A stretch of DNA of 64,000 nucleotides, taken from positions 1 through 64,000 of the forward strand of contig BMUD01000020.1 in assembly GCA_014650015.1 (NCBI GenBank). Direction: 5' to 3'. The translations under genes were made by a program, and so were the position numbers. This document shows, piece by piece, positions 47,849 to 58,794 of the stretch. How positions within the stretch are numbered: position 1 is the stretch's first letter; every line of letters starts with the position of its first letter. The notes under the pieces were generated by a model. It was not told where the DNA came from, ran no database searches, and worked only from the letters and a program-made list of their open reading frames with translations. Source of the DNA: Streptomyces griseoloalbus (lineage in GTDB: Bacteria; Actinomycetota; Actinomycetes; Streptomycetales; Streptomycetaceae).

Positions 47849-49144
47849 ATGCATGACCAGCCCACCCCGCCGCCCTCACAGGGACCCCTGCACGGGCCCG
47901 TTCCCGAGCTGTTCACCTGGGAGTTCGCCGCCGACCCCTACCCCGCCTACGCCTGGCTGCGCGAGCACGCCCCCGTGCACAGAACGCGACTGCCCAGTGG
48001 CGTCGAGGCCTGGCTGGTCACCCGGTACGCCGACGCCAAGCAGACCCTCGCCGACCCCCGCCTGTCCAAGAACCCCGCGCACCACGACGAGCCCGCGCAC
48101 GCCAAGGGCAAGACCGGCATTCCCGGGGAGCGCCAGGCGGAGCTGATGACGCATCTGCTCAACATCGACCCGCCGGACCACACCCGGCTGCGCCGACTGG
48201 TCAGCAAGGCGTTCACCCCGCGCCGCGTCGCCGAGTTCGCGCCCCGTGTGCAGGAGCTCACCGACGGGCTCATCGACCGGTTCGCGGCCGGCGGCTCCGC
48301 CGACCTCATCCACGAGTTCGCCTTCCCCCTCCCCATCTACGCCATCTGCGACCTGCTCGGCGTCCCCCGGGAGGACCAGGACGACTTCCGGGACTGGGCG
48401 GGCATGATGATCCGGCACCAGGGCGGCCCCCGGGGCGGTGTCGCGCGGTCGGTGAAGAAGATGCGCGGGTACCTCGCCGAGCTCATCCACCGCAAGCGCG
48501 AGGAACTGCCCGCCGAACCGGCACCGGGCGAGGACCTCATCTCCGGGCTCATCCGCGCCTCCGACCACGGCGAGCACCTCACCGAGAACGAGGCCGCCGC
48601 CATGGCGTTCATCCTGCTGTTCGCCGGTTTCGAGACCACCGTCAATCTCATCGGCAACGGCACGTACGCCCTGCTCACCCACCCCCGGCAGCGCGATCGC
48701 CTGCAAGGGGCCCTCGCCGCCGGGGAACGCGGGCTGCTGGAGACCGGCGTCGAGGAACTCCTGCGCTACGACGGCCCCGTGGAGCTCGCCACCTGGCGGT
48801 TCGCCACCGAGCCGGTGACCATCGGCGGGCAGCGCGTCGCGGCCGGCGACCCGGTCCTCGTCGTCCTCGCCGCCGCGGACCGGGATCCGGAGCGGTTCGC
48901 CGACCCGGACGTGCTCGACCTCGGCCGGCGCGACAACCAGCACCTGGGGTACGGCCACGGCATCCATTACTGTCTGGGCGCCCCGTTGGCCCGTCTGGAG
49001 GGCCAGACCGCGCTCGCCACGCTGCTGACCCGTCTCCCGGACCTGCGGCTCGCGGTGGAACCCGCCGAACTGCGGTGGCGCGGCGGGCTCATCATGCGCG
49101 GACTGCGCACGCTGCCGGTGGAGTTCACTCCCGCGCGCACGTGA
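47849..49144 (+). CDS. Cytochrome P450, CYP107-like
   Basis: The 431-residue P450 has the I-helix oxygen-binding motif FAGFETT, the K-helix ExxR motif (EELLR) and the heme-binding segment GYGHGIHYCLGAPLAR with ligand Cys375. The first residue of the heme signature is Tyr368 rather than Phe. It matches the soluble bacterial class that uses ferredoxin and flavin reductase. In S. coelicolor the P450 at this position (between mazG and the rpf genes) is CYP107U1, reported to affect sporulation; I rely on synteny from memory for that. No ferredoxin gene is adjacent. The ATG at 47849 is preferred to upstream codons that read a GC-rich spacer. Confidence 0.92.
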   Translation: MHDQPTPPPSQGPLHGPVPELFTWEFAADPYPAYAWLREHAPVHRTRLPSGVEAWLVTRYADAKQTLADPRLSKNPAHHDEPAHAKGKTGIPGERQAELMTHLLNIDPPDHTRLRRLVSKAFTPRRVAEFAPRVQELTDGLIDRFAAGGSADLIHEFAFPLPIYAICDLLGVPREDQDDFRDWAGMMIRHQGGPRGGVARSVKKMRGYLAELIHRKREELPAEPAPGEDLISGLIRASDHGEHLTENEAAAMAFILLFAGFETTVNLIGNGTYALLTHPRQRDRLQGALAAGERGLLETGVEELLRYDGPVELATWRFATEPVTIGGQRVAAGDPVLVVLAAADRDPERFADPDVLDLGRRDNQHLGYGHGIHYCLGAPLARLEGQTALATLLTRLPDLRLAVEPAELRWRGGLIMRGLRTLPVEFTPART

Positions 49145-49338
49145 CGGACCGACGGCCGCTTCCTGTGCCCCGGAGCGGACCAGCGCAAACATGACGCGGC
49201 CTCAGCTCTGTGATCTTCACGTGATCTGCGCGGCATGAACTTGTGACAAGTGATCCTCTGCCGATACGTTCACCCATCAGCGCGGCACCTCGGTTCCACT
49301 CGCCGCGGGTCATTGCTGTCTTGTGAAAGGTCTCCCGC

Positions 49339-50319
49339 ATGCTCTCCGGGAACGGTCGGCACCGCCGCCCCCGTCAGGCTCCGGCTCTTCTCGTCGCGGC
49401 CGGAGTGACCGGCTCCGCCATCGCGATCCCGCTCCTCGGGGCCGGCAGCGCCAGCGCGGCCGACGGCGCGACCTGGGACCGCGTCGCGGAGTGCGAGAGC
49501 GGCGGCTCCTGGAGCCAGAACACCGGCAACGGCTACTACGGCGGCCTGCAGTTGACCCAGGACGACTGGGAGGCCTACGGCGGCCTGGACTACGCGCCGA
49601 GCGCCGACCAGGCCAGCCGGGGCCAGCAGATAGCCGTGGCCGAAAGAATCCTCGCCGACCAGGGGGTCGGCGCATGGCGCACCTGCGGACTGCTCGCGGG
49701 CCTCGACCAGGACGCGGCGTCGGTCGACATCGACACGGGCGTGGCGGAGGACTCGACACCGGAGGCGTCCGGATCGCCGGACTCCGGTGATTCGTCCGCC
49801 CCCTCCTCGCCGTCGCCCACGTCCGACCCGTCGTCCGCCGCGGAGGACGCGGAAGGAGCGGAGAGCCCGGAGGGCACGGCCGGCGCATCGGCCGGTGCCG
49901 ACGCGTCCGCCGACCCGTCCGCCGGCTCCGGCACCTCCCCTTCCGCCTCGGCCACCCCGAAGACCGACGAGTCGGACAAGGTGGGGCAGACCGACGGCTC
50001 TTCGGGTCTCACCGACACCGAGGGCACCGGTGCCGGCCGTCACCGCGGCGGGAGCGCCGACGAGGGCGAGAGCGCGGACCGTGCGTCCGAGTCGTCCGGC
50101 CGGCATGCCTCGCGCGGCACCGACGCCTCGCGCGACGCCGCCGACGGCTCCTACACCGTGCGCACCGGGGACAGCCTCTCGTCCATCGCCGACTCCCTTG
50201 AGCTCGGCGGTGGATGGCGCGCTCTGTACGCGGAGAACGAGCAGGTCGTCGGCGTCGATCCGGACCTCATCCTGCCGGGTCAGGAGCTTGCGGTCGGGGT
50301 CGAACCGGGCGAGAAGTGA
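49339..50319 (+). CDS. rpfB: Resuscitation-promoting factor with LysM domain
   Basis: The 326-residue protein has a signal peptide (basic [12 protein letters not shown], hydrophobic, ending SASA), a mature Rpf domain ([21 protein letters not shown], with the catalytic Glu in ECESGG), a long Ser/Asp/Glu-rich linker, and a C-terminal LysM ([20 protein letters not shown]). Rpf proteins are lysozyme-like muralytic enzymes used in spore germination and growth. It is the first of two neighbouring rpf genes; the symbol follows the S. coelicolor naming and is moderately certain. GAAAGG precedes the ATG. No riboswitch is visible in its 190-bp upstream gap. Confidence 0.9.
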   Translation: MLSGNGRHRRPRQAPALLVAAGVTGSAIAIPLLGAGSASAADGATWDRVAECESGGSWSQNTGNGYYGGLQLTQDDWEAYGGLDYAPSADQASRGQQIAVAERILADQGVGAWRTCGLLAGLDQDAASVDIDTGVAEDSTPEASGSPDSGDSSAPSSPSPTSDPSSAAEDAEGAESPEGTAGASAGADASADPSAGSGTSPSASATPKTDESDKVGQTDGSSGLTDTEGTGAGRHRGGSADEGESADRASESSGRHASRGTDASRDAADGSYTVRTGDSLSSIADSLELGGGWRALYAENEQVVGVDPDLILPGQELAVGVEPGEK

Positions 50320-50325
50320 CGCCCG

Positions 50326-50358
50326 AAGACGCGTGGGCGCGGCGCCAGTTGGCGTCTT
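50326..50358 (+). terminator. Stem-loop after the first rpf gene
   Basis: AAGACGC (50326-50332) pairs with GCGTCTT (50352-50358), with further pairing inside (GGCGC with GCGCC). It lies 7 bp past the stop and separates it from the riboswitch leader. Confidence 0.6.
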
Positions 50359-50514
50359 GATTCGCGACGAATGTCCGGTTCAAAGACTGTGAGAGATAGG
50401 TCTCAGAAGCCCTGATCGTCTTTGTATTTCCGCGGATCGCGTGTCTACGGTCGTGATCGCTCGCCATCGCGGGCCCCGGCTGCCGCCACGCCGAATCCTG
50501 CCAGTGGCAGCACG

Positions 50515-52915
<2,401 letters not shown>

Positions 52916-52941
52916 GCGCCGCTCACGTAGGCAGCGTCGTA

Positions 52942-52986
52942 CGTACGTCCCCGTACTCGGTCCCGTACCGTGTGCGGGGACGTACG
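52942..52986 (+). terminator. Hairpin after eno
   Basis: CGTACGTCCCCG (52942-52953) pairs perfectly with 52975-52986 across a 21-base loop. Flanking CGTACGTACG repeats add alternative pairings. It may be a partial terminator, as divIC follows in the same direction. Confidence 0.65.
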
Positions 52987-53026
52987 CACGTATGACCACG
53001 CATGAAGGTGAACCGGAGGCGGAGAC

Positions 53027-53503
53027 ATGGCGGTGAAGGACCGGGACCGTTTCTCCACCGCGACCAGGATCCGGCTGATCGGTGAGCAGACCGCGGCCCG
53101 GGTCTACCGTTCGCAGACCAAACGCCAGGCCCGCCGCTCCCGGCTGACCGGCCGGGCGGCGCTGCTCGCCCTGGTGGTCTGCTCGATGATCGTGGCCCTC
53201 GCCTATCCCATGCGGGAGTACGTCTCCCAGCGCGCGGAGATCGCCGACCTCCAGCAGGAGCAGGACGAGACCCGCCAACGGGTCGAACGGCTGCGCGACA
53301 TGAAGGCGCGCTGGCAGGACGACGCCTACGCCGAGCAGGAGATCCGCCGGCGGCTGCACTACGTGATGCCCGGCGAGACCGGTTACATCGTCATCGACCC
53401 GGGTACCGCCAGGCAGTCGCGCACCGACCTCGATGCCGCCGACCGCCCCTGGTACGCGAACGTCTGGGACGGTGTCGACCGGTCCGACGCCGCCGCCGGG
53501 TGA
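53027..53503 (+). CDS. divIC: FtsB/DivIC-family septum formation protein
   Basis: The 158-residue protein has a basic cytoplasmic N-terminus, a single membrane helix (GRAALLALVVCSMIVALAYP), then a coiled coil (EIADLQQEQDETRQRVERLRDMKARW) and the conserved EIRRRLHYVMPGETGYIVI, the FtsB/DivIC signature. It works with FtsL and FtsQ at division sites. In Streptomyces it supports cross-wall and sporulation septum formation. GGAGGCGGAG precedes the ATG. It lies between eno and DUF501 as in other actinobacteria. Confidence 0.94.
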   Translation: MAVKDRDRFSTATRIRLIGEQTAARVYRSQTKRQARRSRLTGRAALLALVVCSMIVALAYPMREYVSQRAEIADLQQEQDETRQRVERLRDMKARWQDDAYAEQEIRRRLHYVMPGETGYIVIDPGTARQSRTDLDAADRPWYANVWDGVDRSDAAAG

Positions 53504-53565
53504 CCCCCTGGCCGACCCTTTGTCGTAAGCCGCGCAAAGCGGCCGAGATCCGCAGAAAGACAGGT

Positions 53566-54111
53566 ATGGAAACGCCTCCGCCCACGACCCCGCGCACGGA
53601 GCCCACCGACGCGGACGTCGAGGCCTTCAAGCAGCAGCTCGGACGGCCCCCGCGCGGGCTGCGCGCCATCGCGCACCGCTGCCCCTGCGGACAGCCGGAC
53701 GTGGTGGAGACCGCGCCGAAGCTGCCCGACGGCACCCCCTTCCCGACGCTCTACTACCTCACCTGCCCCCGGGCCGCCTCGGCGATCGGGACGCTGGAGG
53801 CGAACGGCGTGATGAAGGAGATGACGGAGCGGCTGGCCACCGACCCGGAGCTGGCGGACGCGTACCGCGCGGCGCACGAGGACTACATCCGGCGCCGCGA
53901 CGAGATCGAGGAGCTGAGGAACTTCCCGAGCGCGGGCGGCATGCCGGACCGGGTGAAGTGTCTGCACGTCCTGGTCGCCCACTCGCTGGCCGCCGGCCCC
54001 GGGGTCAACCCGCTGGGCGACGAGGCGCTGGCGATGCTGCCGGAGTGGTGGCGCAAGGGCGCCTGCGTGACGCTGCCCGAGCCCACCGCGGCCAGGGAGG
54101 ACGACCAGTGA
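53566..54111 (+). CDS. DUF501-family protein
   Basis: The 181-residue protein has the DUF501 hallmarks: AHRCPCGQPDVVETAPKLPDG near residues 36-56, FPTLYYLTCPRAASAIGTLE and AGGMPDRVKCLHVLVAHSL with GVNPLGDEAL after it. The two cysteine motifs (CPCG, TCP) and the VKCLH motif suggest a metal or redox site. The function of the family is unknown, but it is nearly always found between divIC and ppx in actinobacteria. The ATG at 53566 is chosen over upstream codons that extend into the divIC end. It overlaps ppx by four bases (GTGA). Confidence 0.93.
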   Translation: METPPPTTPRTEPTDADVEAFKQQLGRPPRGLRAIAHRCPCGQPDVVETAPKLPDGTPFPTLYYLTCPRAASAIGTLEANGVMKEMTERLATDPELADAYRAAHEDYIRRRDEIEELRNFPSAGGMPDRVKCLHVLVAHSLAAGPGVNPLGDEALAMLPEWWRKGACVTLPEPTAAREDDQ

Positions 54112-55061
54112 CCCGAGTCGCCGCCATCGACTGCGGTACGAACTCCATCCGGCTCCTGGTGGCCGACGCCGACCCGGAGACCGGTGAACTGACCGATCTG
54201 GACCGGCGGATGACGATCGTGCGGCTCGGCCAGGGCGTCGACCGCACGGGACGGCTGGCGCCCGAGGCGCTGGAGCGGACCTTCGCCGCCTGCCGCGCCT
54301 ACGCGGCGGTCATCAAGGAGCACGGCGCGGAACACCTGCGTTTCGTCGCCACGTCCGCCTCCCGAGACGCGGAGAACCGCGACGAGTTCGTGCGCGGGGT
54401 GCTGGACATCCTGGGCGTGGAGCCCGAGGTCATCACCGGTGACCAGGAGGCCGAGTTCTCCTTCACCGGCGCGACCAAAGAGCTGACGGGCCGGTCCGAC
54501 CTGCGCCGCCCCTTCCTGGTCGTGGACATCGGCGGCGGCTCGACCGAGTTCGTCGTCGGCGACGACCACGTACGTGCCGCCCGCTCGGTGGACGTGGGCT
54601 GCGTACGGATGACGGAGCGGCACCTGGTGCGGGACGGGGCCGTGACGGACCCGCCGACCGAGGAGCAGATCGCGGCGATGCGCGCCGACATCGAGGCCGC
54701 CCTGGACCACGCCGAGGAGACGGTCCCGCTGCGCGAGGCGCACACCCTGGTCGGCCTGGCGGGCTCGGTCACGACGGTGTCGGCGATCGCCCAGGACCTC
54801 CCCGAGTACGACTCCGAGGCGATTCACCACTCACGCGTCTCCCGTGACCGGGTCCGCGAGATCACCGAGTGGCTGCTGCGCTCCACCCACGCCGAGCGCG
54901 CGGCCGTGCCCTCGATGCATCCGGGCCGGGTCGACGTCATCGGGGCGGGGGCCCTCGTCCTGCTGTCGATCATGGAGCGGATCGGGGCGGAGGAGGTCGT
55001 GGTGTCGGAGCACGACATCCTGGACGGCATCGCTTGGAGTTGCGCCTCCGAGGCGCGTTAA
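54108..55061 (+). CDS. ppx: Exopolyphosphatase/pppGpp phosphohydrolase (Ppx/GppA family)
   Basis: The 317-residue protein has an ASKHA fold: phosphate 1 motif AAIDCGTNSIRLLVADAD, the conserved TSASRDAENRDEF, phosphate 2 motif LVVDIGGGSTEFVVG and the GLAGSVTTVSA segment. Ppx releases phosphate from polyphosphate and the family can also hydrolyse pppGpp. Short length matches the actinobacterial single-domain Ppx type. The GTG at 54108 overlaps the DUF501 stop and has GGGAGG upstream. After its stop (55059-55061) a partial copy of its own C-terminal codons continues in frame. Confidence 0.94.
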   Translation: MTRVAAIDCGTNSIRLLVADADPETGELTDLDRRMTIVRLGQGVDRTGRLAPEALERTFAACRAYAAVIKEHGAEHLRFVATSASRDAENRDEFVRGVLDILGVEPEVITGDQEAEFSFTGATKELTGRSDLRRPFLVVDIGGGSTEFVVGDDHVRAARSVDVGCVRMTERHLVRDGAVTDPPTEEQIAAMRADIEAALDHAEETVPLREAHTLVGLAGSVTTVSAIAQDLPEYDSEAIHHSRVSRDRVREITEWLLRSTHAERAAVPSMHPGRVDVIGAGALVLLSIMERIGAEEVVVSEHDILDGIAWSCASEAR

Positions 55062-55217
55062 GGAGCGATCCTCGACGGCATCGGCTGGTCCCTGGCAACC
55101 GGCGCGGGATGAGAGGCGGGCCCCACGGGGTTGCGGTGGACGTCCCGTCGGTCGCCCACCTGACGGCGAGGACGACGAGTTCACCGTTCGCGGGCGATCC
55201 TCGGCGGCATCGCCCGG
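55014..55217 (+). repeat. Three degenerate copies of the ppx 3' segment
   Basis: A 24-bp unit reading (G)ATCCTnGACGGCATCG.nTGG occurs at 55014-55037 (coding ILDGIAW in ppx), 55065-55088 (51 bp later and in the same frame, just past the stop) and 55194-55217 (weaker). The second copy would encode ILDGIGWSLATGAG before a TGA. This occupies the first part of the 609-bp gap 55062-55670; the remainder holds a Rex-like site and no gene. Confidence 0.75.
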
Positions 55218-55335
55218 CCGGGGTCCTGGCTCCATTTATTACCGATCAGTAGCACTCTGCTGAGCTGTCGGTATAGCGTTTGAGCGCGGTCCGGGGGTTT
55301 GTGCGGGCCCTCCGGCGGGGCTCCGCCGAGAAAGT

Positions 55336-55353
55336 TCGTGAAGTTCTTCACAA
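55336..55353. promoter_or_regulatory. Rex-type redox operator upstream of ndh
   Basis: The minus-strand reading TTGTGAAGAACTTCACGA matches the Rex operator TTGTGAA-N4-TTCACAA in all but one position. Rex senses the NADH/NAD ratio in Streptomyces and represses respiratory genes. The next gene downstream is a type II NADH dehydrogenase, a fitting target, but the site is 318 bp before its start, so the promoter must lie well upstream. Confidence 0.75.
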
Positions 55354-55670
55354 GGAATTGTCCCCGGTAGGTCGAAGAACTGGGCCCCGTTGACCCGTCC
55401 GGGGCCCCAACGCCCCTTTGAACGCGTTCAGAAGACGTCTGGAGCGGCTCCCCCGGGTGAGGTCGCGCGGTCCCGCGAAGCGACCTCACTCCGCCCTCCG
55501 GCCGACAGAGAGGCAGCTCACGCGGCATTGACAACGTCCCGTGGGGTGCTCCGGTTCCCGTTCCGCGTAGCGATCTGGAGCAAAAAGCGCGGGAGTTTAA
55601 CACAGGCCCCGTCCGACCTTGTGAAGGGGCGCACGAGGTACCCCCCTGAGACGGGTGGATACTCGATGGC

Positions 55671-57056
55671 ATGAGCACCACGGAGCGTCCCAGGATCCTC
55701 GTAGTAGGCGGTGGGTACGTAGGCCTGTACGCAGCTCGGCGCATCCAGAAGAAGATGCGTTACGGCGAGGCGACCGTCACCGTCGTCGACCCGCGGTCGT
55801 ACATGACCTACCAGCCCTTCCTCCCCGAAGCCGCCGCCGGCAGCATCTCCCCGCGGCATGTCGTCGTCCCGTTGCGACGCGTGCTTCCCAAGGCGGAGGT
55901 CCTCACCGGCCGGGTCACCACCATCGACCAGGACCGCAAGGTCGCCACGATCGCCCCGCTGGTCGGTGACGCGTACGAACTGCCCTTCGATTACCTGGTG
56001 ATCGCGCTCGGCGCGGTCTCCCGGACCTTCCCGATCCCCGGCCTCGCCGAGCAGGGCATCGGCATGAAGGGCATCGAGGAGGCCATCGGCCTGCGCAACC
56101 ACGTCCTCGAACAGCTCGACAAGGCCGACTCCACCACGGACGAGGAGATCCGGCGCAAGGCGCTCACCTTCGTCTTCGTGGGCGGTGGCTTCGCCGGTGC
56201 GGAGACCATCGGTGAGGTCGAGGACATGGCCCGCGACGCGGCCAAGTACTACAACAACGTGTCCCGCGAGGACATGCGCTTCATCCTCGTCGACGCCGCC
56301 GACAAGATCCTCCCCGAGGTGGGTCCCAAGCTCGGCGCGTACGGCAAGGAGCACCTCGAGGGCCGCGGCGTCGAGGTCTACCTGTCCACGTCGATGGACT
56401 CCTGCGTCGACGGCCACGTGGTCCTGAAGAACGGCCTCGAGGTCGACTCCAACACCATCGTGTGGACGGCCGGCGTCAAGCCGAACCCGGCCCTGTCCCG
56501 CTTCGGTCTGCCCCTCGGCCCGCGCGGCCACGTCGACACCGAGCCGACCCTCCAGGTCAGGGGCACGGACTACATCTGGGCCGCGGGCGACAACGCCCAG
56601 GTCCCGGACCTCGTGGGCCGCAAGGCCGGCAACGAGAACGCCTGGTGCCCGCCGAACGCCCAGCACGCGCTGCGCCAGGCCAAGGTGCTCGGCGACAACG
56701 TGGTCTCCGGCATGCGGGGCTTCCCGCAGAAGGAGTACAGCCACGCCAACAAGGGCGCGGTGGCGGGCCTCGGCCTGCACAAGGGCGTGGCGATGATCGT
56801 CATGGGCAAGATGAAGATCAAGCTCAAGGGCCGGCTCGCCTGGTACATGCACCGTGGCTACCACGGCATGGCGATGCCGACCTGGAACCGCAAGATCCGC
56901 GTCTTCGCCGACTGGACCCTCGGCATGTTCCTCAAGCGCGAGGTCGTGTCCCTGGGCGCGATCGAGTCCCCGCGCGAGGAGTTCTACGAGGCCGCCAAGC
57001 CGGCTCCGGCGCCCGCGCCGGCCAAGCAGGAGAAGACCGAGGCCAAGGCCTCCTGA
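55671..57056 (+). CDS. ndh: Type II NADH dehydrogenase
   Basis: NDH-2 oxidises NADH and reduces menaquinone without pumping protons. The 461-residue flavoprotein has an N-terminal FAD-binding fold (ILVVGGGYVGLYAARRIQ), an NADH-binding fold (FVFVGGGFAGAETIGEVED) near residue 165, the WAAGDNAQVPD FAD motif and a C-terminal amphipathic membrane-anchoring region (WYMHRGYHGMAMPTWNRKIR). Rex-like site lies upstream. A GC hairpin terminator follows the stop. The ribosome site is weak (GGGTGG). Confidence 0.95.
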   Translation: MSTTERPRILVVGGGYVGLYAARRIQKKMRYGEATVTVVDPRSYMTYQPFLPEAAAGSISPRHVVVPLRRVLPKAEVLTGRVTTIDQDRKVATIAPLVGDAYELPFDYLVIALGAVSRTFPIPGLAEQGIGMKGIEEAIGLRNHVLEQLDKADSTTDEEIRRKALTFVFVGGGFAGAETIGEVEDMARDAAKYYNNVSREDMRFILVDAADKILPEVGPKLGAYGKEHLEGRGVEVYLSTSMDSCVDGHVVLKNGLEVDSNTIVWTAGVKPNPALSRFGLPLGPRGHVDTEPTLQVRGTDYIWAAGDNAQVPDLVGRKAGNENAWCPPNAQHALRQAKVLGDNVVSGMRGFPQKEYSHANKGAVAGLGLHKGVAMIVMGKMKIKLKGRLAWYMHRGYHGMAMPTWNRKIRVFADWTLGMFLKREVVSLGAIESPREEFYEAAKPAPAPAPAKQEKTEAKAS

Positions 57057-57080
57057 CCCCACCTCAGGTCACCGCCTCCC

Positions 57081-57122
57081 CGAAGGGGCCACCCGCCATC
57101 CGTGGTGCGGGCGGCCCCTTCG
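57081..57122 (+). terminator. Terminator after ndh
   Basis: A 16-bp stem with one mismatch (57081-57096 with 57107-57122, loop 10 bases) lies 24 bp past the stop. Confidence 0.85.
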
Positions 57123-57435
57123 GCGTCTTCGGGGAGTCGAGGGGGAGTGGCTGGGGGCGGAGCCCCCGGCGGGGACCGGGGCGGAGCCGAAGGCGGGCGC
57201 CTTCCGGCCTCCCGGGCCCGGCGGGTGGCCGGGCGGTTCCGGGGTCCGGGGCGGAGCCGCGGGGGTGCCGTCCCGCCCCACCGGGTCGGGCGGCCGGGTG
57301 GGCGAATCCCGCCCCCGCCGCCGCAGCCCAGCGCGTTTTGCCCAAGGATGACGCGCGCCGGGGACTGCCTGGGCGCCCTCCAGGTGTTTACGTGGTGACG
57401 ACATTCCGGGATTCCCCGTCACGGAGGTGTACCCC
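57123..57435. other. Gap between ndh and cfa with GC-rich direct repeats
   Basis: The 313-bp region contains several GGGGCGGAGCC/GGGCGGAGCCC copies (near 57158, 57180 and 57257) of the type found in Streptomyces intergenic hairpins, and CCGGGTGGGCG repeats. A promoter for cfa should be near 57350-57410. No gene is convincing. Confidence 0.5.
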
Positions 57436-58734
57436 ATGCCAGACGCCGCCCCCCGACTGAAAGGCCTGCTCGAACAACTGCTCGGCACGCCCCTCCCCGT
57501 CCGCATCCGGGCCTGGGACGGATCACAGGCCGGCCCTCCGGGCGCCCCGACCCTGGTCGTCCGCAACCGCCGCGCCCTGCGCCACCTGCTTTGGAAGCCG
57601 GGCGAACTCGGCCTCGCCCGCGCCTGGGTGGCCGGTGACCTCGGCGTCGACGGCGACCTCTACACCGCTCTCGACCTCGTCGCCGGCCTCGTCTGGGAAC
57701 GCGACGAGGACGCCCGTACCCTGACCCAGGCCCTGCGCGACCCCGACTTCCGCTCCGCCGCCCGCGGACTCCTCGCCCTCGCCGGCCCCCCGCTGCCGCC
57801 CGCCCCGCCCCGCGAGGAGGCCCGCCGCCCCCGCCGCGGACTGCACACCAAGCACAGCGACCGGCGCGCCATCAGCCACCACTACGACGTCGGCAACGAC
57901 TTCTACGAGATCGTCCTCGGCCCGTCCATGGTGTACTCCTGCGCCTACTGGCCCGCCCCGCCCCCGCGGGGCACCCTCGAACAGGCCCAGCACGACAAGC
58001 TCGAACTGGTCGCCCGCAAGCTCGCCCTGAAGCCGGGGCAGCGTCTGCTGGACGTCGGCTGCGGCTGGGGCTCCATGGCCATCCACGCCGCCCGCGACCA
58101 CGGCGTGCGCGTCGTCGGCGTCACCCTCTCCCAGGAGCAGGCCGCCTACGCCCGTAAGCGCGTCGCCGACGAGGGCCTGACCGACCGCGTCGAGATCCGC
58201 GTACAGGACTACCGCGACGTCCTCGACGGCCCCTTCGACGCCATCTCCTCCATCGGCATGGCCGAACACGTCGGCTCCGAGCGCTACCTGGAGTACGCCA
58301 CCGCCCTGCGCCACCTCCTCAAGCCGGGCGGACGGCTGCTGAACCACCAGATCGCCCGCCGCCCGCAGCGCGACGAGTCGTCGTACCAGGTGGACCCCTT
58401 CATCGACGCCTACGTCTTCCCCGACGGCGAACTCGCCCCGCTGGGCACCACGGTGACCCTGCTGGAGCGCGCCGGGTTCGAGGTGCGCGACGTCGAGTCG
58501 ATCCGCGAGCACTACGCGCTCACCCTGCGCCGCTGGGTGGAGAACCTGGAGGCCGACTGGGCCCGCGCGGTGGCCCTCACCAGTCCGGGCCGGGCCCGCG
58601 TCTGGCAGCTGTACATGGCCGCGTCCGCGCTCGCCTTCGAACGCAACCGCATCGGCGTCAACCAGGTCCTCGCGGTCAGGACCCCCGAGTCCGGCGCCTC
58701 CACCCTCCCGCTGCGCGCCCGCACCTGGAACTGA
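57436..58734 (+). CDS. cfa: Cyclopropane-fatty-acyl-phospholipid synthase
   Basis: Cfa adds a methylene from SAM to a cis double bond in membrane phospholipid chains. The 432-residue protein has an N-terminal sterol-carrier-like region, then HTKHSDRRAISHHYDVGNDF, SAM motif I LLDVGCGWGSMAIHAA near residue 208, a SSIGMAEHVGSERYLEY segment with the carbonate/substrate-binding His and Glu, and the C-terminal WVENLEADW. It could use the unsaturated chains made by the desaturase at 9921. The ATG at 57436 has GGAGG upstream; a GTG at 57427 lies inside that site. Confidence 0.95.
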   Translation: MPDAAPRLKGLLEQLLGTPLPVRIRAWDGSQAGPPGAPTLVVRNRRALRHLLWKPGELGLARAWVAGDLGVDGDLYTALDLVAGLVWERDEDARTLTQALRDPDFRSAARGLLALAGPPLPPAPPREEARRPRRGLHTKHSDRRAISHHYDVGNDFYEIVLGPSMVYSCAYWPAPPPRGTLEQAQHDKLELVARKLALKPGQRLLDVGCGWGSMAIHAARDHGVRVVGVTLSQEQAAYARKRVADEGLTDRVEIRVQDYRDVLDGPFDAISSIGMAEHVGSERYLEYATALRHLLKPGGRLLNHQIARRPQRDESSYQVDPFIDAYVFPDGELAPLGTTVTLLERAGFEVRDVESIREHYALTLRRWVENLEADWARAVALTSPGRARVWQLYMAASALAFERNRIGVNQVLAVRTPESGASTLPLRARTWN

Positions 58735-58747
58735 CCCCCACACGACG

Positions 58748-58780
58748 GCGGGCCCCGCTCCGGAAGGGAACGGGGCCCGC
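58748..58780. terminator. Bidirectional terminator between cfa and ABC operon 2
   Basis: GCGGGCCCCG (58748-58757) pairs with 58771-58780 across a 13-base loop, between two convergent stops. Confidence 0.85.
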
Positions 58781-58794
58781 GTCACGCCGTACGC

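Noticed and set aside
55390-55674. Small open frame upstream of ndh
   Set aside because: No ribosome site and its end overlaps the ndh start; composition looks random.
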